DNA from: Saposhnikovia divaricata
Lineage: Eukaryota > Streptophyta > Magnoliopsida > Apiales > Apiaceae
Assembly (NCBI GenBank): GCA_036435485.1
Contig: CM071597.1
Location: forward strand, 143,527,647 to 143,591,646
Direction of reading: 5' to 3'
Length of the DNA: 64,000 nucleotides
Of the stretch, positions 36,917 to 47,587 are shown piece after piece; within the stretch, counting starts at the first letter, position 1; each line of letters starts with the position of its first letter. Under the pieces are notes generated by a model. That model ran no database searches, was not told the origin of the DNA, and saw nothing but the letters and a program-made list of their open reading frames with translations. The position numbers and the translations under genes were made by a program.

Positions 36917-38399
36917 TGTTAACACAATATCACGCAAGTATACGTGGTCACAAGTAATACAATTAAGTTCGTTCCACTGAGATCTGGTTAAGTTCTTTTC
37001 AACTAATGTGCCTATTCAACAATGTATGATCTTAATTCACTGCTAAGACAATTAAAAAATATGGGTTTTAATTATCTAAATTAAACTAAGATTTAAATTA
37101 TTAAACTAATAATGAATTACCTAATGAGAATTATAATCAGATTACTTATATGAGAATAAACATGGAATCCTAACTTCATTATCTACTTCACTTAGAGTCG
37201 ATGCCTTTAGTCAATACATGTGATGGTTTTGATATCTGATCGGATAACATGAAACAAGTACAAGTTACCTCTCGGTATACGAACACCAAACTAATCATAC
37301 ATCCACAAAAGAGATAGAAGATGACTAGACACCAAATATGTTTAGACCCTATATCTCTATAGAATTTGAAAACATAAAGGTTTAAGCACAAGTTATCCAC
37401 TTAGATCACATAGGGTAGCATAATATCTCTATTTACGCCACAAATCATGATGTTAAAACATCAACCTATCCTATGCTAGCATGGCAAGTTCTAAATCTCA
37501 AGATCGACTCTCGTTTCGCAAGAGATTAACAAATACATGAATGTAAATACATGAAACACAACCATACGAGGATATCAAGAATTCACCACACATAAATCTT
37601 TAAAGCATACAAACTACTAAGCTACATAGATAAATCCACTAAAATCCCATGACAACGTTTAGTTAATAATCGAACCACTCGTCATCATGGGATCTGATGA
37701 AACCATGATATAAAACAAGATATGAATGTAAGAAGTAATAATATTAATAAACAAAGAGTTAAGAAAACAAATCTAGAATCCAGAATAACACAAAAGATGA
37801 AGTAGATCTAGATCCGTTGCTTGTCACGAGCGGTGAATCCTTCTCTCCTTTTCTCCCTTGCAGATCTAAGCTGTGATACAATAATAAAACTATCCTAATT
37901 ACAATTCTAAGATGTGTTTAAATAAGGTCTAGATTTCTTGCCCAACAAGAAATTACCTTCTATTACAATTAGAATTCGATTAAGGTACTAAAAACTGCCC
38001 AAAATACAATTAGAATTAGAAAAAGGGCAAAACTGTAATTTTCCAGCCTTGCTTCACAAAGAACACGTGCGACAATTTTAATTACACACTCCCTGCACCT
38101 GCTTTCTGTCCCAGGTTGTAGAAAATCTCCCAAGCTTCACGTGAGCTGTAAGATCACTGAAAACGGACTTCTAGAACTCCAGATATGGCGAAAACAGTGT
38201 AGACTGCGCAACCTTCCCGGAAAATCCGAATTTTAATCAATTAATCCTCCAAACACGATAGAAGCATCACCCATAATCGACATTCTTGTAAATCTGCACA
38301 ACTAAACAAAACACATCAAAACTACAACAAACTTGAGGCCAAGTGAATCAATTTAAGCCGAATTGAAGCGATCCAAGTGGATATAAAATCCACTTATCA
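36917..38399 (-). repeat. 3' LTR of the minus-strand Athila element
   Basis: Plus-strand ends TGTTAACAC...CTTATCA. It lies next to the polypurine tract (38400-38412). It lacks about 12 bp around 37540 compared with its partner LTR. Confidence 0.9.
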
Positions 38400-38921
38400 C
38401 ACCCTCAAACTTAAACCAATGCTTGTCCTCAAGCATAAACAATTACAACTAACGAACTAACTAACTAGTACCACTTCCGTAGGTGATCACGGTTGCATTT
38501 GGCATATGCAACAAGCCCTTTAATCCCCTAGGCAGCCCTAGTGGACGAGTAAGGTCTCGTGAGGGCCTATAGTGAATGTACCCACAAAATCCATTTAACT
38601 AAACAATGCAATGCATGAATGCAACTAAAATGCAACGATCCCCTTCAAACTAACCAAAACCAACTAGCAAGCAAATATCTTAGAGAATGCAACTAAATCC
38701 AAATAGAGCTCGACTAAGTTCCCGTATACTAACAATACATGAACAGAAACGTGCGTGTGTATGCTCATCAGAAATACTCCCAAAACTAGGTCAAAAATCA
38801 TACCCATCCTTCACCAAGACAATCACAAGTTTATAACTAGAATAGACGGTAAACACTCCATAACCTAGAAACACCTCCATCCTTATCCAAGGTAGACAGA
38901 AATTCATGCTTTATTACTAAC
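38400..38921 (-). other. Polypurine tract and 3' UTR, first part
   Basis: CACCCTCAAACTT at 38400-38412 is the polypurine tract read on the minus strand. The rest matches the 3' UTR of the first Athila element (9240-9756) in reverse. No gene is visible. It is interrupted by the CACTA element at 38925. Confidence 0.75.
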
Positions 38922-38944
38922 TACCACTACGCCAAATAAGTCAA

Positions 38945-39260
38945 TAGACATCAGTTCTGGGCCGATGTTAAAAATTTTCAAAACCGATGTCTAGCTATGT
39001 GAGGTTAAAAGTCCATGTGTTTTACATCGATTCTAGGCCGATGTTAAAAAGTACTTATTACATCAGTTTTTAACCGATGTGAATAGTTGTCAACAACATT
39101 AATTTTTAAATCAGAACCGATGTCTCAACCCCAGTACTACATCGGTTCTGCTTAGAACCGATGTTGTAAAATGTATACTACATCATTTTTTAACCGATGT
39201 AAACTAGAGCCATGAAATTGCCAAATTAGACATCAGTTCTTAGGTGATGTGTTAAAGGAT
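38945..39260. repeat. Subterminal repeats of the CACTA element, left
   Basis: Repeated, partly palindromic ACATCGGTT / AACCGATGT words in both orientations, mirrored at the right end (42775-42865). In CACTA elements such repeats bind the element-encoded DNA-binding protein. Confidence 0.8.
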
Positions 39261-40430
39261 CAAATTGATGTCTGTTTATACCTAAATTATGTGCCCAAAA
39301 ATTTACCAAAATCAACATTGCATTCAAATGGAGTTATATCCCACCAAAGTTAGCAATACAAAACATTCACCCAAAAGCATAATTCATACAATCTACTACT
39401 ACACCAACTACTAATAACAAACAAACAAACTCCTCAACTACTAATAATTTGAAACTTAACATTACTATATAAACTTCACACAGCTAAAGCTAAAGAAAGG
39501 AGACACTTTGACCACCAAAAAGGTTCATCTTCTTCCGCCAGTTCCCACTCGTGGTTTGGCCTTTCCAATTTTCTATAACTCAATATAGCAACCCACCCCA
39601 GAACTTGAAAGGACCATCCATGAAGTGTCGTTATCAAGCAAGTAGAGGAAGACAACTAACTAGCAAAAGAAGCTTACAATAACTGATTTTGTCGAGAATC
39701 CTTCCATGGATTTTTTTTGTTCCAAAATTGAATATTTGCGCAGAAGAGAATTTAAGGTCATAAGTTATAAGGAATAAAAGATGCTAAGCATGGTGGCTGC
39801 TCCTAATGTAGCGTTATCTTTCAGGCGGAGTATAATGACAAAGGGATACTACAGCTACTAGTGGGACTTGCTGCGAAATATGGGCTTTTTGTACTTGCTA
39901 TTATGGGACTTGGGTTGCATGACTGATTGCTGAGTTTGTTCCAGGAAAATGCATGCAGATTCTGTTTGTTAGGAAAAATTGAAAAATGGATTGGTAGCAT
40001 TTTTTTGTATTGTCTCTATTTTTTTCCTTTCTTTTGTTAAGTACAACTCTCTTAGCTGGTAATTCCGGATTTTATTTCCTTCATGTTGCTTGTCAGTCTT
40101 CATTAGATTTTAAGTATCATTTACCTCGAAGGCCAAAGTTTATCTTTTTCAACCTTCAATGCAATTGGCCTCATCCAAAATATACCTATCAAAACTGCGT
40201 ATGCTAGTAAAGAAGTCATTTCTGAAAAAGAAATCCAGTCACTGGACATAATTATATTCCAGAGGTAGCTTTAAGGGTTAAAGACGGTTAGGCTAACTTT
40301 CCAACAAATAAAAAATATTAAGAATTACTATATGAACACAATTATGCAAGTGATTGTTTGTCACAAACAGATATAATAATTTAAAACTATTTTTTCATGT
40401 TAAGAAAGTGGCAATAGATGTTACAATTAA
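39261..40430. other. CACTA interior without identified gene fragment
   Basis: AT-rich DNA with no recognisable protein segment. The 65-codon frame at 40010-40207 is hydrophobic and unsupported. It may contain intron or UTR sequence of captured genes. Confidence 0.5.
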
Positions 40431-40442
40431 TCACAAAAAGTT

Positions 40443-40620
40443 ACCTGAAAATTAGATAGTTGCTCTTTGGTCAATTTTTTAGTTAAAGTGGTAACCACAA
40501 CAGCATTGTTAAGCTCCGGCAGCTTCTGAACGGAAGCAAGTGCTCTGTTCTTACCAATGTCATTATCAGTAAAATTGAAGTTGCAAGACAAATCCCACAA
40601 TTCAACATTGCCTTCTGGCA
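40443..40620 (-). pseudogene. Ubiquitin-activating enzyme E1 exon fragment
   Basis: The minus-strand frame gives EGNVELWDLS..., then IGKNRALASVQKL and LNNAVVVTTLTKKLTKEQLS, the N-terminal adenylation-domain region of plant UBA1-type E1. The piece is bounded by AG on its 5' side (about 40621) and a GT donor after TTTTCAG (about 40442), so a single exon with its splice borders was captured. About 59 codons remain open. It is far too short to be an enzyme. Confidence 0.85.
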
Positions 40621-40989
40621 TACACTATATATATGCCAACCTAAATATGGAAACAAGACAAAAAAATTAATATCGACGTTAAAGGAATTAAAGAATAAAG
40701 ACATAAATAAAGTTACAACAAACTAAGCACCTACACACCTCACGTGGAGAATTACGGTCTACAATAGTGCCTCAACAATGACTTGTTAAGCTAAAAGAGA
40801 AGATACTAAGAAAAAAGCTTCTTGACAGTTGCAACATTTAGTGCCTCAATCCAGTACAAATACTGGAATCGAATTAGAAATTCAGACTATTGCGGCCTGA
40901 AAGGTAAATATGATTGAATCAACTCAAAATATCAAATTCAATCCAGTGCAAAATGGATTTAATACATTTGTGTCCGCAGATAATAAGTG

Positions 40990-41205
40990 TTTGTTATACC
41001 TGTTGCAAAGTCATGCCATTGAGACTGCCAGCAATGTGTTCTTATTTGAGGGCCGACTCCTATGGACCAAAGATTTTGTGATCAAGGTTTCCCACTGGTG
41101 GGAATACCTCAAGTTTTTCAATGTTGACTGGGTTAATTCCTGCTAGAGCTTGTCGAGCAAATTCATCATCTCTAAGCCAGGGAAACCTGTCCTCTGCATA
41201 TGCAG
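40990..41205 (-). pseudogene. Lipoxygenase exon fragment (2)
   Basis: Minus-strand translation shows RFPWLRDDEFARQALAGINP followed by a KLEVFPP-type segment and, after in-frame stops, an ESALK..EHI..LNGMT-type segment. These are the conserved region before the iron-binding domain of plant lipoxygenases. Several stops make it a pseudogene. It follows the fragment at 41404-41667 in gene order, separated by an intron-like stretch. Confidence 0.8.
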
Positions 41206-41403
41206 TCATATGTTACTTTAAGTAGGCACGCACGCACGCGCGTGCACACACATTTGAGATATTTCGTGACCAATTATTGGTCAAGTAAAGAAAATTTCTG
41301 AGATAAATCGAATAGATTGGCAGTAACTTCATTTAAGTGTGTTAGCGATTGTGTATTTAGTCAAAATAAACATCTAAATGAGCATATGGTAGCTTAAATA
41401 AAA

Positions 41404-41667
41404 CTAAGCTAAATGCTTACTTGAAATAATTTTGGGAGTGTCATATTTGAGGAGGTTGCCCTGGCTAGATTTTTTAATTCTACTGACCACATACGGAAGA
41501 GGGAGCTTCTGTAAGAGATCATCATGAAGCCCTAGTTTGAGGAGGAGACCTTCACTGTAAAGGCTGTCAATATGTCCATTTAGCATTTGATCGAAAAAAC
41601 TAAAACTCCTCATCACGCTTAATACAAGCAGTATGATATGCCTTCGGACAAGCCCTAACAACACCAC
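41404..41667 (-). pseudogene. Lipoxygenase exon fragment (1)
   Basis: The minus-strand frame contains a DGHIDSLYSEG-like stretch (here NGHIDSLYSEG), KLPLP.VVSRI and LLKYDTPKIIS, all standing just upstream of the WLRDDEF motif in lipoxygenases. The order and spacing relative to 40990-41205 match the gene. This part is open, but begins and ends in non-lipoxygenase sequence. Confidence 0.78.
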
Positions 41668-41833
41668 AGCACAAAATTAGCAAACAAATCAATCGCAAAG
41701 TATCCCAATTAGTAAAAACTTAATTATTCCAAATTGAATCGCAAAGCATCTAATCACATCAAACAACACTAAATCAAAAGCTAATGATGAGAACTTACAG
41801 AAGAACATCGATTATGTATGTGGACTGAGAATA

Positions 41834-41980
41834 GATTGTAAACCTATTCAAGAAGGTGGCACATGCTTCTTTCCTGATACTGTTCGAGCTCATGCTGCCT
41901 ACGCCATGAATGCATACTACCAGGCTACATGAAGGAATGGTTACGACTGTGATTTTGCTCAAACTGCAGTCACCACCAAT
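41834..41980 (+). pseudogene. X8 (CBM43) domain fragment
   Basis: Plus-strand translation reads DCKPIQEGGTCFFPDTVRAH followed by AAYAMNAYYQAT, then a TGA stop and NGYDCDF. This is the cysteine-containing X8 carbohydrate-binding domain of plant beta-1,3-glucanases and plasmodesmal callose-binding proteins. Only about 49 codons are present and one stop interrupts them. It is in opposite orientation to the E1 and lipoxygenase fragments. Confidence 0.75.
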
Positions 41981-42189
41981 AACAACACCACCCAATTAAA
42001 GAACCAAAAAACCAAAAACAAGAAACGCACACAACCTGTTCGACAAAATGCATTACCTAAAAAACATAAAAAATGAATTACCTTAGTACCGGGAGCATAC
42101 TGACGAATCTCCAAGAACCAATCAAGCTCCAAATCCAAATCTATGAAAATAAGAGATAATTAAAATCTCCTATTGTTAGATTTTCTCTT

Positions 42190-42300
42190 ATTGTCAAAAG
42201 AAACTTGACATTCACTGAAGTGAATGTCCTTGTCCTTGCAGAGAGTCGTGCTGTTTCCCTTCTTGACGCCATTGAACACCAGTTTCTTAACTCCCTGCAA
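42190..42300 (-). other. Possible further exon fragment, unidentified
   Basis: The minus strand has an AG-preceded frame of about 36 codons (GVKKLVFNGVKKGNSTTLCK, then DKDIHFSEC) that looks protein-like. I do not recognise the parent gene. A second short stretch near 42080-42135 (LDWFLEIRQYAPGT) slightly resembles a small GTPase segment, but this is too weak to call. Confidence 0.35.
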
Positions 42301-42901
42301 TCACTTTCTCACAAAAATGTAGCTATCGATTAAACAACAAATTACACAACAGTGAGTGTGTGTTAGTGTGTATATATCTTATATAGCTATCGATTTTGAG
42401 TATGAATCGATTAATCTATTAACGAGATTATCAATCTTGAAACTCATATAAATTATGAGATTAGAAAAGGGGGTTTTGAAATCAAGGGTTTGAATTTGGG
42501 GGCTTGTAAGCTAGGGTTTGAATTTGGGGCTTGTAAACTAGGGTTCTTCAAATTAGCTAGTTTGTGAGTGAATTAGCTTGAGTGAATTAGTTTGAGGGAT
42601 AGATGAAATGTAATTAGTTTGAGGAACGGGAGATAGGAAAGTCTGAAGAGGGAAATGAAAAATAGAAACGGAGAAAATGTTTCTAAGTAATTAGAGGAAA
42701 AGTGGGCTGAGAGAAAAGATTCGTATGTTTTTTATTTTTTTAAGAAGTAGTTAAGACAATGGTTTAAAGTGTAACTGATGTCTAAAATCTACTTTAACAT
42801 CGTTTATAGTAAAACCGATGTAAAACATACCTTTAACATCGGTCAGAAACGCAACCGATGTTAAAGGGGTGATGTCTATTAACAGTTTTGGCGTACTGTA
42901 C

Positions 42902-43770
42902 TACGACACATATATACAAGCATGATTTTCTAACCGTGCAATGGATGAGACCCCGAAAGGCTTATACAATAATACCCATGTAGCGAGCATTGGGTTAGTG
43001 GATCCCAGAATATAAAAGCCTTAGGTCACTAGGACTAAGTCCCCTCAGACTTAATAGCTCGAGTATTAAAGAGCTCACCCTGGTTAATTTTGCATATAAA
43101 CATTCACATCACTATTTTTTTTTCTTTTTTTTTCCGATCTGGAATGAGCCTTTCTCATTTCCAACCCTAGACTACTCATATAAATATGAGCCGGCTACTA
43201 GCCATTTGACACCTAGCCAACAACTAGCATGAAATCCCTGTTTTCCCCCAAACTTAGACTTTAGTGCTACTACGCTATCAAGGGAATAACGAAAATTCTA
43301 AATATAAACAAGTGATTAAGTTTCAAACAACCAAACAAGCATAACCTCAACCTAGCCCAAAAGCAAACGATGAGACTGTGTAAAAATTGTGTTTCTGAAG
43401 CATGCAAGTCAATTTCATAAGAACTATAAATCAACCCTCTATTCATCATTACTACACTCAATTAGACACCTACCTACCAATCAGAATTAGCTCATTCTAA
43501 GGGATCATGAAATATGTATGCCATGAAAATGCAACTAAAATGAACTCACATGGTTTACGAAAAATAAAAACAAAACAAAATGTCCTACATGAAACAAACG
43601 TAGATAATACAAACATACATGCATGAACTACTACTAATATGCAAATCATGAAATCCTACATGAATACATAATACAACAGCAACTACTAATCCCTCAAACC
43701 ACCCCCAAACTTAAAATATTCAATGTCCGCATTGAATGGAAGTAAATACGAGGGATAGTAGAAAACATAC
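42902..43770 (-). other. Athila 3' UTR, second part
   Basis: Continues the reverse match to 8312-9230 of the first Athila element, including a purine-rich run (T-run 43110-43135 on the plus strand). No gene. Confidence 0.7.
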
Positions 43771-43941
43771 CTACAAAGCGCCTTACATATCCTTCCCCAT
43801 CGCAACTCAACATGCTTGTTTCGGCAAAAATCCCCTTTCTTTAGCAATTGGCCTCAACAACAACCAATTAAATTCAACCTCCACCGTCTAAGACAAAAAT
43901 TTTGCAACACTAGCACCACCTCTCCCACGCTTAGGAGCCAT
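43771..43941 (-). pseudogene. env-like ORF remnant of the minus-strand Athila element
   Basis: Starts at ATG 43941 with MAPKRGRGG, like the first element's env-like start. It meets a stop after 17 codons, keeps a KERGFLP-like stretch, and then jumps to the 3' end region near 43770. About 900 bp of the ORF are deleted. Confidence 0.75.
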
Positions 43942-44771
43942 AATAATCAATACCCAACTCACAAAATTCACCAAAATCCACAAAAAAATTGAATTCACAA
44001 ATACCCCGAAATAATCAAGAACACACAACCCTAATAATGCAAGAACACAATTCGTAATATCAAAATAAAAGGAAGAAATATACCCCAAATACGAACCGGA
44101 GAGGTGAAGCTTGCACTTAAAAATCCCCCCAAACTTGAATCTTGAAGCATTGAAATTGATTATAGTGAAATATAACTGGAATGGGGTAGGATTGGTATGT
44201 ATATATAGGTATATATATAGATGGGTAAGTAGATTTGGAAAAAAAATGAAATAGGAGATGAATTGGGAATGATTTGGAACTAATATAGGACTAGAATTAG
44301 GATTTTAGGTGGAGAAAATAATTAGAATAGGGGTTGGAATTGATTTAGGAGATGAATTGAATATTTAATATATGTTAAAACATATATATATACACGGACA
44401 ACATAAACCTGGATGGACAGAAGGTTTAGCGCTGAAAAAAAAAATTCGTTTCATTTTTTTTTAATATGTGTTACAACACAACACATATGTACATGACTAA
44501 CACGTCTGGACAGTATATTGGACAGGATACGGCGCGCGGTCGGCGCTATAGAGCGTGGAAATTTCTGTTGAGATTTTTTTTATAACACAACACACCAGGA
44601 CGGGAACAGTAGTACCTGGACAGAAGAAATTGGAAGCGAGGTCGCGCACATGGCGACGCGGCGCGTGGAAATTTCTACTGCTAAATTTATTTATTTTTCC
44701 TACACTAATGCGTGGGTTGCCTCCCACGAAGCGCTTCTTTAACGTCAATAGCTTGATATTACTTCCTCAAC
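43942..44771 (-). other. Spacer between gag-pro and env-like remnant
   Basis: Reverse counterpart of 6394-7233, with the conserved GGGAGGCAACCCACG box near 44712-44726. It lacks the four GC-rich hairpin units but contains other GC-rich stretches (44530-44670). No gene seen. Confidence 0.65.
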
Positions 44772-46952
44772 TCATGGCGGTTTCAAAAGAATAACTAAAC
44801 CGTTCTCAACAGAAAGACCATTCATACGATCGTTGACATCTTGTTTGCTTGCTTTCCACAAATCTCTTCCGTCAGACTTTAACCTAATTTTAGTACCCAA
44901 CGGTCTAATCTTCTTCTTTTTCTTCTTCACACCTCTAAGGTGCTTCTCCGACTCGAACGGCTGAACAAAACTTCCTTCTTCCTTATCATCAGCTTTCCAC
45001 CTTCGCAACACGTTATCATGCCCCTCTTCAAAAATCACTAGCTCATTATTCAAAAGGACATACCTCAAATGTGGTGGAAGTTTTCCAAGCTTTACACTCG
45101 AGAGATCTCGAATTGAAGAACTGTCAATGGAATCAGTGATGTGATGCTTTAGCACGTGCGAGTCCGATTTTTCGCTCAATAACTGATCAAGCTTCTTTCT
45201 CTGACCCGTATCAACTATTTCCACACTGCAACACTCTTTATCCTCTGTCGGAAATTTCATGGCCTTGAACACATTAAAGGTGACATTCTGATCTTGCACC
45301 CTCATTGTAAGCTCTCCTTTTTGCACATCGATCAAGGTTCTACCAGTAGCTAAGAACAGTCTTCCCAAGATTATGGGAATCTTCTTATCCTTCTCGAAAT
45401 CTAGAATCACAAAATCGGCAGGAAATATGAGCTTATCAACTTTTACTAAGACGTCCTCCACTATACCCCTCGGATACGTGATAGATCGATCAGCCAACTG
45501 CAAAGAGATGTTGGTTGGCTTTAGCTCTGGCATACCAAGTTGCTTGAAAACAGATAAAGGCATGAGATTGATGCTAGCTCCCAAGTCACACAAGCACTTG
45601 CTGAAAGAAAGGTTGCCAATAGTACACGGGATGGTGAAACTTCCTGGATCTTTAAGTTTGGGTGGCAACTTCTGCTGCAGAACTGCACTACACTCCTCTG
45701 GTAATGCCACTTTTTCAAATTCTTCCAACCTTCTCTTTCGTGACAAAATATCCTTCATGAACTTTGCATACCAAGGCATCTGCTCCAATGCTTCAACAAA
45801 AGTAATGTTAATGGACAGTTTCTTAAAGACCTCCATTAACTTCTGAAACTGAATTTCTTGACTTTTATGCACGCATCGAGGAAATGGAGGAGAAGGATAG
45901 ATCTGATTGCTCTTTGAAGATTGCTCTAGAGTAGAATTTTTAACAGGTTTCTTGCTCTTCTCACCCTCGAGCTGATCAGCTACTAAATCCAATTTTTCAA
46001 TTTTTGGAACTGCAGATTTTTCAACCTGTTGATTCTGAACATCTTCATCTTTCTTAGCTGCTGATTTAGGATCCCTCGTAACCTTTCCCGATCTCAAAGT
46101 TACTGCATTGACCTGTTCTTTGCTTTCCCTTCTGCCTGGATTAACCTCCGTATCGCTAGGCAGAGTTCCTTGTTGCCTATTAAGTAAAGCACTTGCAAGC
46201 TGTCCCATCTGGTTCTCCAAGGTCTTTTGAGAAACTGTCACGCTTTTAATCATTAACCTCAACTCATCCATTTCTGATTTTTCATTCGAAGATGGACCAG
46301 CATTCCCATAAGATTGTTGTTGCTGAAATCCCGGAGGTTGGAATTGTTGCCTCGGAGCAAACTGCTGCTGATAACCTTGATTGAATGGTTTCGATTGCTG
46401 TCCCTGAAACTGTTGATAAGGCTGAGGTTGCTGAGCACCTTGATTGTTGCTCCAGCTAAAATTAGGATGTTTCCTGTTATTGGGATGATAGGCAGCTGGA
46501 ACTGGTACAGCAGGTCTCTGAAAATTACTTACAAACTGTGCTGAATCAGAAGAGATAGCACACTGATTCGTCTCATGTGCGCCCACACATAGCTCACAAA
46601 TACTAGCAACCTGCAGAACTCCATAATTAGCAAGAGAATCCACCTTCATCGTAAGAGCCTTCAACTGAGCTGCAATAGCTGAAGCTGCATCAACTTCAAG
46701 AACACCTGCTACCTTGCCTTGAGAAAGCCTCTGTGTTGGATTTTGATATTCATTAGCAGCCATCGTCTCAATAAGATCATAAGCCTCCGCATAGCTCTTA
46801 GCCCACAGAGCTCCACCTGATGCTGCATCTAGCAAAGGTCTAGACTGTGCTCCCAACCCATTGTAGAAACCGTTAATAACCATCCAATCAGGCATGCCAT
46901 GATGTGGACACCTACGAAGCATCTCCTTATAATGTTCCCAAGCCTCACACAA
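44772..46952 (-). CDS. gag-pro: Athila gag(C-term)-protease frame without RT
   Basis: Open frame of 726 codons. It carries capsid sequence, a zinc knuckle (CELCVGAHETNQC), a Gln/Pro-rich linker and the DLGAS protease, closely matching residues 1-560 of the long frame at 1582-6393. After the protease, instead of RT, the frame continues about 150 codons into a tail with a Lys run (VKKKKKKIRPLGT) and stops. The post-pol spacer follows at once, so about 2.9 kb of pol is missing or replaced. No ATG is at the first listed position (a TTG codon); the real protein should start further upstream in the broken gag part. A gag-protease-only element would supply capsid and protease but not replicate alone. 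Confidence 0.85.
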   Translation of the reverse strand: MCEAWEHYKEMLRRCPHHGMPDWMVINGFYNGLGAQSRPLLDAASGGALWAKSYAEAYDLIETMAANEYQNPTQRLSQGKVAGVLEVDAASAIAAQLKALTMKVDSLANYGVLQVASICELCVGAHETNQCAISSDSAQFVSNFQRPAVPVPAAYHPNNRKHPNFSWSNNQGAQQPQPYQQFQGQQSKPFNQGYQQQFAPRQQFQPPGFQQQQSYGNAGPSSNEKSEMDELRLMIKSVTVSQKTLENQMGQLASALLNRQQGTLPSDTEVNPGRRESKEQVNAVTLRSGKVTRDPKSAAKKDEDVQNQQVEKSAVPKIEKLDLVADQLEGEKSKKPVKNSTLEQSSKSNQIYPSPPFPRCVHKSQEIQFQKLMEVFKKLSINITFVEALEQMPWYAKFMKDILSRKRRLEEFEKVALPEECSAVLQQKLPPKLKDPGSFTIPCTIGNLSFSKCLCDLGASINLMPLSVFKQLGMPELKPTNISLQLADRSITYPRGIVEDVLVKVDKLIFPADFVILDFEKDKKIPIILGRLFLATGRTLIDVQKGELTMRVQDQNVTFNVFKAMKFPTEDKECCSVEIVDTGQRKKLDQLLSEKSDSHVLKHHITDSIDSSSIRDLSSVKLGKLPPHLRYVLLNNELVIFEEGHDNVLRRWKADDKEEGSFVQPFESEKHLRGVKKKKKKIRPLGTKIRLKSDGRDLWKASKQDVNDRMNGLSVENGLVILLKPP

Positions 46953-47446
46953 AGATTCACCAGATTGCTGCTGAAATTGAGTTAGCTGTTCCTTATTGCT
47001 GCAGTTTTCGCCATAGGGAAGAATTTAGTAAGAAGTTTCTGAGCAAGATCCTCCCATGTATTAATGGAACCGGCTGGTAAAGAGTGTAACTAGCCCTTAG
47101 CCTTATCCCTCAGAGAGAATGGGAAAAGCCTCAATTTAATCGCATCATCCGGCACACCATTAAACTTGAAAGTGTCACAGATCTCGATAAAGTCCCGAAT
47201 ATGCATGTTAGGATCCTCCGTAGAAGCACCCCCAAACTGAACTGAGTTCTGCACCATCTGAATCGTGCCCGGCTTGATTTCGAAAGTATTAGCTGCAATA
47301 GCTGGCCTGACAATGTTAGACTGAATGTCATTGATCTTTGGCTGAGAATAATCCTTCAAAGCCTTAGCTGCTGCTGGTAAATCTTCCATCTCTTTTGCTA
47401 CAAGTTCTTCTTCTGCCAGTTTACGAGTTTGCAAACGTGTTTGCAT
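46953..47446 (-). pseudogene. gag: gag N-terminal part, broken
   Basis: ATG at 47446 (MQTRLQTRK) and 118 codons of capsid, then a TAG stop in place of the tryptophan codon that ends KGW in the sister gene (47090-47092). A further single-base loss near 46990 shifts the frame before it joins the long gag-protease frame. The breaks are different from those in the first Athila element, so the two copies decayed independently. Confidence 0.82.
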
Positions 47447-47587
47447 ACACGTTCAAGTACCTGAAAACACCACGAAACAAACAAACTAAATAAGAAATCC
47501 GAGTCAGTGAATGCTAACGACCACTGATGACAAGCACATAAACTAAAAACAAAACACCGATGATCCCCGGCAGCGGTGCCAAAAACT
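47447..47587 (-). other. Leader and primer-binding site
   Basis: On the minus strand, AGTTTTTGGCACCGCTGCCG then GGGA follows the LTR end TTAACA. Resembles the tRNA-Asp-type primer site of Athila. The remainder is untranslated leader. Confidence 0.8.

Larger units (their letters stand above)
38925..42898. mobile_element. CACTA (EnSpm/CMC) transposon with captured gene fragments
   Basis: Terminal inverted repeats CACTACGCCAAA (38925-38936) and TTTGGCGTACTG (42887-42898, one mismatch). The 3-bp duplication TAC is at 38922-38924 and 42899-42901. Subterminal DNA contains many ACATCGGTTTTAACCGATGT-like units in both orientations (38945-39260 and 42775-42865), as is usual for CACTA elements. No transposase is present, so it is non-autonomous. 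The interior carries pieces of at least three plant genes with intron borders, the Pack-type pattern. The uninterrupted Athila 3' UTR at about 9228 shows the empty site. Confidence 0.87.

Noticed and set aside
42080..42140. Small-GTPase-like segment in the CACTA element
   Set aside because: Only about 14 residues resemble the family; too short to call.
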